Part shown: positions 7,378 to 11,397 of the stretch, piece after piece
How positions within the stretch are numbered: position 1 is the first letter of the stretch
Layout: each line of letters starts with the position of its first letter
NCBI GenBank assembly: GCA_039808365.1
Contig: JBDHSX010000121.1
Coordinates: forward strand, 1 to 11,397
Length of the DNA stretch: 11,397 bases
Direction: 5' to 3'
Origin: 62-47 sp039808365
Lineage (GTDB): Bacteria > Pseudomonadota > Alphaproteobacteria > Rhizobiales > Xanthobacteraceae
The notes under the pieces: model-generated
What the model was told of the DNA's origin: nothing
The model's input: only the letters and a program-made list of their open reading frames with translations
Database searches by the model: none
Position numbers and translations under genes: made by a program

Positions 7378-7417
7378 ACATCATGCAATGTCAGAGATTG
7401 ATGCCGGGCAGCTACGC

Positions 7418-7777
7418 TCAGGCCGCCAACGCGGCCTTGGCCTTTTCGGCGATCGCCTGGAACGCGGCGGGCTCGTGGATGGCGAGGTCCGACAGCACCT
7501 TGCGGTCGACGGTGATGCCCGATTTGGCAAGGCCGTTGATGAACACGCTGTAGGTCATGCCGAGCGGCCGCACGGCGGCGTTGAGACGCTGAATCCACAG
7601 CGCGCGGAACGTGCGCTTCTTGCGCTTGCGGTCGCGGAAGGCGTACTGGCCGGCCTTGTCGGCGGCGGCCTTGGCGGCGCGAATGGTGTTCTTCCGGCGG
7701 CCGGAGAACCCCTTGGTGATCTTGTAGACTTTCTTGTGCTTGGCGTGAGCCGTCACACCGCGTTTAACGCGAGACAT
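7418..7777 (-). CDS. rplT: 50S ribosomal protein L20
   Basis: This is 119-residue L20, which binds 23S rRNA early in assembly of the large ribosomal subunit. The basic N-terminal extension (SRVKRGVTAHAKHKKVYKI and following residues) and the globular part with QYAFRDRKRKKRTFRALWI and SVFINGLAKSGITVDRKVL are diagnostic and full length. ATG 7777 is preceded by GAAGGAG at 7785-7791. It follows rpmI with a 52-base spacer, as in the widespread rpmI-rplT pair. In E. coli and Bacillus, L20 represses translation or expression of this operon by binding its mRNA. Whether it does so here cannot be read directly, but the long leader and spacer upstream of rpmI leave room for such a site. Confidence 0.98.
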   Translation of the reverse strand: MSRVKRGVTAHAKHKKVYKITKGFSGRRKNTIRAAKAAADKAGQYAFRDRKRKKRTFRALWIQRLNAAVRPLGMTYSVFINGLAKSGITVDRKVLSDLAIHEPAAFQAIAEKAKAALAA

Positions 7778-7829
7778 GACCGATCTCCTTCAAATGACTG
7801 GGAAATTCAGGATTGCGACAGGTTGGCCG

Positions 7830-8030
7830 TCAGTCGTTCGGCAAGAAATATTTCTTGATGTTCTCGCCGTCGGTCTTGAACATGATGCGGGTGCCGCGAA
7901 GCTGACGAATCTGCTTCTTGGTCCGCTTGATCATGCCGTGTCGCTTGCCGGCGTGGGCGGACACCACCTTGCCGGTCCCGGTCACTTTGAAGCGCTTTTT
8001 GGCGCCCGATTTGGTCTTCAGCTTGGGCAT
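7830..8030 (-). CDS. rpmI: 50S ribosomal protein L35
   Basis: This is the 66-residue L35 protein of the large ribosomal subunit. The sequence begins PKLKTKSGAKKRFKVTGTGK and continues with HAGKRHGMIKRTKKQIRQL, which is typical of the family and strongly basic. The real start is ATG 8030 with GAGGAG at 8037-8042, about 6 bases before it. The frame remains open upstream to 8153, but that 41-residue extension is not L35-like and would be untranslated leader. It sits between infC and rplT, separated from infC by an unusually long 290-base spacer. Confidence 0.97.
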   Translation of the reverse strand: MPKLKTKSGAKKRFKVTGTGKVVSAHAGKRHGMIKRTKKQIRQLRGTRIMFKTDGENIKKYFLPND

Positions 8031-8320
8031 TTGGCTCTCCTCAAAGCCACGGCAAAACTGCCCCAAGGGGCGGCGCGCGGCCAAAATGCTCGCTAGAGCG
8101 TTGAAAGTGCTCGATTGTTCCTTTCCGGAACCCATCCGCACGCTCACCGCCACGGCAGCCCTAAATCAGCCGGGCGATGAAGATCGGGCTTATGGCAGAG
8201 GATGGGCCGAAAGGCAACGGGGGAGAGGCGCTTTCCGCCTCACCACCGCAGCGGCTTAGCAGTCCCCGCCCGCGCGGGGACGACCGTCGATGGGTTTCCG
8301 ATGGAACCGGGCTGGCCCGC
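8031..8320 (-). other. Long infC-rpmI spacer with several hairpins
   Basis: No gene is seen in these 290 bases, although they separate co-directional operon genes that are usually closer together. Dyads include a 12-base perfect palindrome GCCCCAAGGGGC (8060-8071), which on the minus strand is followed by AGTTTTG. Others are a 6-bp stem at 8225-8230/8236-8241 with a 5-base loop, and an 8-bp GC stem at 8262-8269/8274-8281 with a CCGC loop. None has the T-run of a clear intrinsic terminator. The stretch may hold a second promoter for rpmI-rplT or an L20-responsive structure; neither is demonstrated by sequence alone. Confidence 0.4.
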
Positions 8321-8860
8321 TCAGCGCGGCGCCAGCACCATGACGACCTGACGGCCCTCAAACTTGGCGTCCTGCTCCACCTTGGCGATCTCGGCGACTT
8401 CCGATTTCACCTTGTCGAGCAGCTTGGTGCCGATGTCCTGGTGCGCCATCTCGCGGCCGCGGTAGCGCAAGGTGATCTTGACCTTGTCGCCTTCCTCGAA
8501 GAACCGCTTCATCGCCCGCATCTTCACGTCGTAATCGTGATCGTCGATCATCGGCCGGAGCTTGATCTCCTTGATCTCGACGATTTTCTGCTTCTTGCGG
8601 GCTTCCGCGGCCTTCTTCTGCGCCTGGAACTTGTACTTCCCGTAGTCCATGATCTTGCAGACGGGAGGATTGTTGTTCGGCGAGATTTCGACGAGGTCCA
8701 TGCCGGCTTCGGCGGCCATCTTGATCGCGGCGATGGTCTCGACGGTGCCGCGATTGACACCGTCCTGATCGATCAGCTGAATCTGGGCGTTGCGGATTTC
8801 ATCGTTGGTGCGCGGCCCTTCCTTGGCGGCGACGGGCGGGGCTCTATTGGGACGGCGAAT
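8321..8860 (-). CDS. infC: Translation initiation factor IF-3 (ATT start)
   Basis: This is a 179-residue IF3 that binds the 30S subunit, blocks premature 50S joining and checks the start codon and initiator tRNA. The N-domain has GPRTNDEIRNAQIQLIDQDG, the linker region carries the signature DLVEISPNNNPPVCKIMDYG with a Lys-rich helix after it, and the C-domain has KEIKLRPMIDDHDYDVKMR and VKITLRYRGREMAH. The conserved protein begins with codon ATT at 8858-8860 (read IRRPNRAPP), with GGAG 8 bases upstream. The resulting length matches E. coli IF3 (180), which also starts at AUU. The in-frame ATG 8926 would add 22 unlike residues and lacks a clear ribosome binding site, and the next internal ATG would remove half the N-domain. 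It heads the infC-rpmI-rplT-pheST cluster. The start makes IF3 autoregulation likely. Confidence 0.96.
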   Translation of the reverse strand: MRRPNRAPPVAAKEGPRTNDEIRNAQIQLIDQDGVNRGTVETIAAIKMAAEAGMDLVEISPNNNPPVCKIMDYGKYKFQAQKKAAEARKKQKIVEIKEIKLRPMIDDHDYDVKMRAMKRFFEEGDKVKITLRYRGREMAHQDIGTKLLDKVKSEVAEIAKVEQDAKFEGRQVVMVLAPR

Positions 8861-8872
8861 GGGGGCTTCTCC
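8858..8872 (-). promoter_or_regulatory. GGAG ribosome binding site and ATT start of infC
   Basis: Reading the minus strand, GGAG (8869-8872) is followed by eight bases and then ATT (8858-8860). From there the frame reads straight into the conserved IF3 N-terminus. In E. coli, IF3 discriminates against initiation at its own AUU codon, which forms a negative feedback loop. The same layout here implies the same control. Confidence 0.75.
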
Positions 8873-8940
8873 AGGATTGTGAATGAAAGCTGTAGTCTGA
8901 AGGAAACCGCGCCGGCGGGCAAGCATCGCCCCGGCCGCTA

Positions 8941-8961
8941 CGCGGCAAAACCCTTGCCGCG
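8941..8961 (-). promoter_or_regulatory. Hairpin in the infC leader
   Basis: A perfect 8-bp stem, CGCGGCAA (8941-8948) with TTGCCGCG (8954-8961), closes a 5-base loop. On the minus strand it would lie in the infC leader RNA about 80 bases before the ATT start. It coincides almost exactly with a nine-codon frame (MPRGKGFAA, then TAG; 8938-8967). That frame has no clear ribosome binding site, so I call only the hairpin. Confidence 0.35.
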
Positions 8962-8996
8962 CGGCATTTTGGTCACGCTGCCGTCGCGGTTCTGCT

Positions 8997-9025
8997 CACA
9001 TAGATTGCGCCGGGCGGTTACGCAA
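8997..9025 (-). promoter_or_regulatory. Candidate promoter of the infC operon
   Basis: On the minus strand TTGCGT (9020-9025) and TATGTG (8997-9002) are separated by 17 bases, a partial match to sigma-70-type -35 and -10 boxes. This would give an infC leader of about 130 bases. The boxes are weak, as often in alphaproteobacteria, so the assignment is tentative. Confidence 0.3.
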
Positions 9026-9066
9026 GCGACACTGCAAGGCGCGGCGGACCGACGGAGAAACCATTC

Positions 9067-9837
9067 ATGACCGATAAAGCCGAGGGCGGCCCGGACTTCC
9101 TCACGGTTGGCGAGGGTGAGGCCAGCCGCCGGATCGCGGTGCGGGCACGAGCGGGCGGGGCGCCGGGACTGTTCTGGCTCAGCGGCTTCAATTCCGACAT
9201 GGCCGGGACCAAGGCGGTGGCGCTCGACGCCTTTGCGGCCGAGCACGGCCGCGCCTGCGTGCGCTTCGATTACTCCGGCCATGGCGAATCCGGCGGTCGC
9301 TTCGTCGACGGCACCATCGGGCGCTGGCTGGAGGAGGCGCTGGCGGTGTTCGACGCCTGTTGCAAGGGGCCGACGGTGGCGGTCGGTTCCTCGATGGGCG
9401 GCTGGATCGCGCTGCTCGTGGCGCGCGAACTGAAGCGGCGCGGCACGCCGCTCGCCGGCCTGGTGCTGATCGCGCCGGCGCCGGATTTTACCGAGGAACT
9501 GATGTGGAAGGGTTTCCCCGACACGGTGAAGCGCGAGATCGATGTCAACGGGGTGTGGCTGCGGCCGTCGCAATATGGCGATCCCTATCCGATCACCCGT
9601 GGTCTGATCGAGGACGGCCGCAACCATCTCCTGCTCGGCGCGAGCATCGATATCGGCTGCCCGGTGCGGATTCTTCAGGGCGCGCAGGACCCGGACGTGC
9701 CATGGCGTCACGCCTTCCGTCTCACCGAGTGCCTGCCGAGCGACGACGTGGTGCTGACCCTGGTGCGGGACGGCGACCATCGCCTGTCGCGGCCGCAGGA
9801 TATCGCGCGGCTGTTGGCGGCGGTCGGCGAGTTTTGA
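9067..9837 (+). CDS. ABHD10-like alpha/beta hydrolase
   Basis: This is a 256-residue single-domain alpha/beta hydrolase. The nucleophile elbow is GSSMGG at 107-112 with Ser109. The likely acid is Asp208 in QGAQDPDVPW, and the likely base is His238 in RDGDHRLSRPQD. The oxyanion region is FWLSGFNSDMAGTKA (36-50), and RFDYSGHGESGG (66-77) is the usual strand-loop after it. The arrangement, especially SGFNSDMxGTKA and SGHGxS, resembles bacterial relatives of mitochondrial ABHD10, an acyl-protein thioesterase/esterase, so an esterase or thioesterase is the best guess. It is cytoplasmic: no signal peptide is seen. ATG 9067 has GGAG at 9054-9057 with nine bases between. It is divergent from infC and ends 27 bases from the stop of the convergent synthetase. 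Confidence 0.85.
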   Translation: MTDKAEGGPDFLTVGEGEASRRIAVRARAGGAPGLFWLSGFNSDMAGTKAVALDAFAAEHGRACVRFDYSGHGESGGRFVDGTIGRWLEEALAVFDACCKGPTVAVGSSMGGWIALLVARELKRRGTPLAGLVLIAPAPDFTEELMWKGFPDTVKREIDVNGVWLRPSQYGDPYPITRGLIEDGRNHLLLGASIDIGCPVRILQGAQDPDVPWRHAFRLTECLPSDDVVLTLVRDGDHRLSRPQDIARLLAAVGEF

Positions 9838-9864
9838 TGGAGATCCTCTCCCGGTCTTGCGCCG

Positions 9865-11397
9865 CTACTCCGCGGCCGTCGCGAGATAACGCTGGCGCAG
9901 TTCGCGCTTGAGCAGCTTGCCGCTGGGATTCTTCGGCAGGCTGTCGACGAAGATGACGCGCTTCGGCGTCTTGAACGGCGCCATCGCCCGCGCGCAATGA
10001 TCGATCACCGCGCTCTCGCTCAGCGACTGGCCGGCCTTGACCACGACGATCGCCGTCACCGCCTCGATCCAGCGCGGATCGGGCAGGCCGACCACCGCCA
10101 CTTCCGAGACTTCCGGCAAACGATAGATGGTTTCCTCGACCTCGCGGCTGGCGACGTTCTCGCCGCCGGTCTTGATCATGTCCTTCATGCGGTCGACCAC
10201 GGTGATGTAGCCGTCCGCGTCCACGGTCGCGAGATCGCCGGAGTGAAACCAGCCGCCTCTGAAAGCTTCCGCCGTCTTCTCGGGGTTATTGTAGTAGCCC
10301 GACAACAGATGCGGCGAGCGATGCACGATCTCGCCGACCTCGCCGACCGCGACGTCTTCCATGGCGTCGTTGACGACGCGGGTCTCGACGTTGAGCGCGG
10401 GCTTGCCGGCGGAGCCGGCCTTGCGCAACTGGTCCTCCGGCTTGAGGACGGTGGCGACCGGCGCGATCTCGGTCTGGCCGTAGAAATTCCAGAACCGCAC
10501 CTTGGGCAGGCGGCGCTGCAATTCGAGCAGCACTTCCACCGGCATGATCGAGGCGCCGTAATAGCCTTTCTTCAGGCTGCTCAGGTCGGTCGTGTCGAAA
10601 TCGGGTGAGCGCAGCATTCCGATCCACACCGTCGGCGGCGCGAAGAACAAGGTGATGCCGTGGCGCGCGATCATCGACAGGATCAGGTCGGGCGACGGCT
10701 GGCTGATGATGACGCTGGTCGCGCCGAGATAGGTGGCGGGCCCGAGGTAAACGTCGAGCTGCGCGCAGTGATAGAGCGGCAGCGCGTGCAGCATGACGTC
10801 GCCTTCCGTCATGTCGCCGTCGATGACGCAACTGGTATATTGCCACATCACCGCCTCATGGCTCAGCATCGCGCCCTTGGGCAGCGATTCCGTGCCGCTG
10901 GTGTAGATGATCTGGGCGAGGTCGCGGCTGTCGACATAGGTGTCGATCGGCGTGGCGTCGGCATCGAGCAGATTGTCCATGGTGGTCATGCCGGCCGGCG
11001 GCGTGGATGGCTGTTCGCCCGGCAGCCACACCAGCGATTTCACCGCGCAGTCCCTGGCGGAAGCGGCGCGGGCCTGTTCGATGAAGTCGGGGCCGACCGC
11101 CAGCACCGTCGCGCCGGAGCTTGCGAGGATGAAGCGGATCTCCTCCGGATTGAGCATGAAGTTGATCGGCACGATCACCGCGCCGATGCGCGCCAGCGCG
11201 AAGCGCAACAAAGCGAAGGCATGGGAATTGCGCGACAGCACCGCGACGCGGTCGCCCCTGGCGACGCCGAATTGGCCGAGCCCGCGGCCGAGACGATCGC
11301 ACAGCGTATTGAATTCCGCATAGGTCCAGGTCGTCGCGCCGCATTTCACCGCGGTCTTGTCGCCGAGCCGCTTCGCGGAGCGGCGCAGGACATCGCC
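9865..11397 (-). CDS. AMP-binding acyl-CoA synthetase, N-terminus beyond window
   Basis: This is an adenylate-forming enzyme that activates a carboxylic acid with ATP and transfers it to CoA. Of the 510 residues visible, only the first few tens appear to be missing, because the frame remains open to the right edge. Counting from the edge, the phosphate-binding loop is YTSGTESLPKG (165-175), the A5-type motif is YGQTE (306-310), and GWFHSGDLATVDADGY (382-397) contains the ribose-binding Asp388. The hinge follows with Arg403 (VVDRMKDMI), and the C-terminal domain carries the catalytic lysine Lys494 in NPSGKLLKREL. The P-loop reads GTES where most relatives have GTTG. GTG 11349 is not the true start: the 16 codons before it also read like the family. 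Substrate is unknown; medium- or long-chain or aromatic acids are possible. Confidence 0.9.
   Translation of the reverse strand, partial: GDVLRRSAKRLGDKTAVKCGATTWTYAEFNTLCDRLGRGLGQFGVARGDRVAVLSRNSHAFALLRFALARIGAVIVPINFMLNPEEIRFILASSGATVLAVGPDFIEQARAASARDCAVKSLVWLPGEQPSTPPAGMTTMDNLLDADATPIDTYVDSRDLAQIIYTSGTESLPKGAMLSHEAVMWQYTSCVIDGDMTEGDVMLHALPLYHCAQLDVYLGPATYLGATSVIISQPSPDLILSMIARHGITLFFAPPTVWIGMLRSPDFDTTDLSSLKKGYYGASIMPVEVLLELQRRLPKVRFWNFYGQTEIAPVATVLKPEDQLRKAGSAGKPALNVETRVVNDAMEDVAVGEVGEIVHRSPHLLSGYYNNPEKTAEAFRGGWFHSGDLATVDADGYITVVDRMKDMIKTGGENVASREVEETIYRLPEVSEVAVVGLPDPRWIEAVTAIVVVKAGQSLSESAVIDHCARAMAPFKTPKRVIFVDSLPKNPSGKLLKRELRQRYLATAAE

Noticed and set aside
8060..8071. GCCCCAAGGGGC followed by AGTTTTG on the minus strand as an intrinsic terminator after infC
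   Set aside because: The usable stem is only four or five base pairs and the T stretch is short. A terminator here would also cut off rpmI-rplT.
8177..9070. 297-residue plus-strand ORF opposite infC
   Set aside because: It is antisense of IF3, with Leu/His/Asp-rich composition and no domain.
8938..9780. 280-residue minus-strand ORF opposite the alpha/beta hydrolase
   Set aside because: The plus strand has a complete catalytic triad and ribosome binding site. This frame has no motif.
9997..10608. 203-residue plus-strand ORF opposite the acyl-CoA synthetase
   Set aside because: It is antisense of conserved synthetase motifs and has no recognisable content.
1..11397. CRISPR arrays, tRNA or rRNA genes, insertion sequences, phage or defence genes
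   Set aside because: I found no regularly spaced direct repeats, tRNA-like T-arm sequences, transposase motifs or defence-type proteins on reading both strands.

Overview
The window is high-GC DNA (roughly two thirds G+C by eye). It comes from an alphaproteobacterium, most likely of the Nitrobacteraceae/Bradyrhizobiaceae (Rhodopseudomonas, Bradyrhizobium, Nitrobacter or Afipia type). This assignment rests on protein style, the infC-rpmI-rplT-pheS-pheT order and the two kinds of short palindromic repeat between genes. It is an inference, because no database search was possible.

The core is a translation-machinery cluster on the minus strand, read from right to left: infC (IF3, 8860-8321), rpmI (L35, 8030-7830), rplT (L20, 7777-7418), pheS (7285-6203) and pheT (6206-3786). 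infC has no well-supported ATG, GTG or TTG start. Its conserved N-terminus begins at an ATT codon (8858-8860) behind a GGAG, which is the rare start known from E. coli infC, where IF3 represses its own translation. pheS and pheT overlap by four bases (GTGA), as expected for two subunits made in equal amounts. A paired palindromic repeat lies between rplT and pheS, and a second repeat type lies just after pheT.

Left of the core are three accessory metabolic genes. One is a papain-like YiiX/NlpC-P60-type cysteine hydrolase (minus). The next is a flavin amine oxidase-like protein with a Tat-type signal (plus), transcribed divergently from the first. The third is a TauE/SafE-family membrane transporter (minus), convergent with the oxidase and downstream of pheT. 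The extreme left edge (1-260) is less GC-rich, has no convincing gene and carries one arm of a repeat.

Right of the core, a plus-strand ABHD10-like alpha/beta hydrolase starts divergently from infC. It runs tail to tail into a minus-strand AMP-binding acyl-CoA synthetase whose N-terminus lies beyond the right edge.

I do not see a new multi-gene system here: this is mostly ordinary chromosomal housekeeping sequence. The most interesting points are the infC ATT start, the rplT-pheS repeat pair in which every difference between arms is compensated, and the long, structured infC leader and infC-rpmI spacer.
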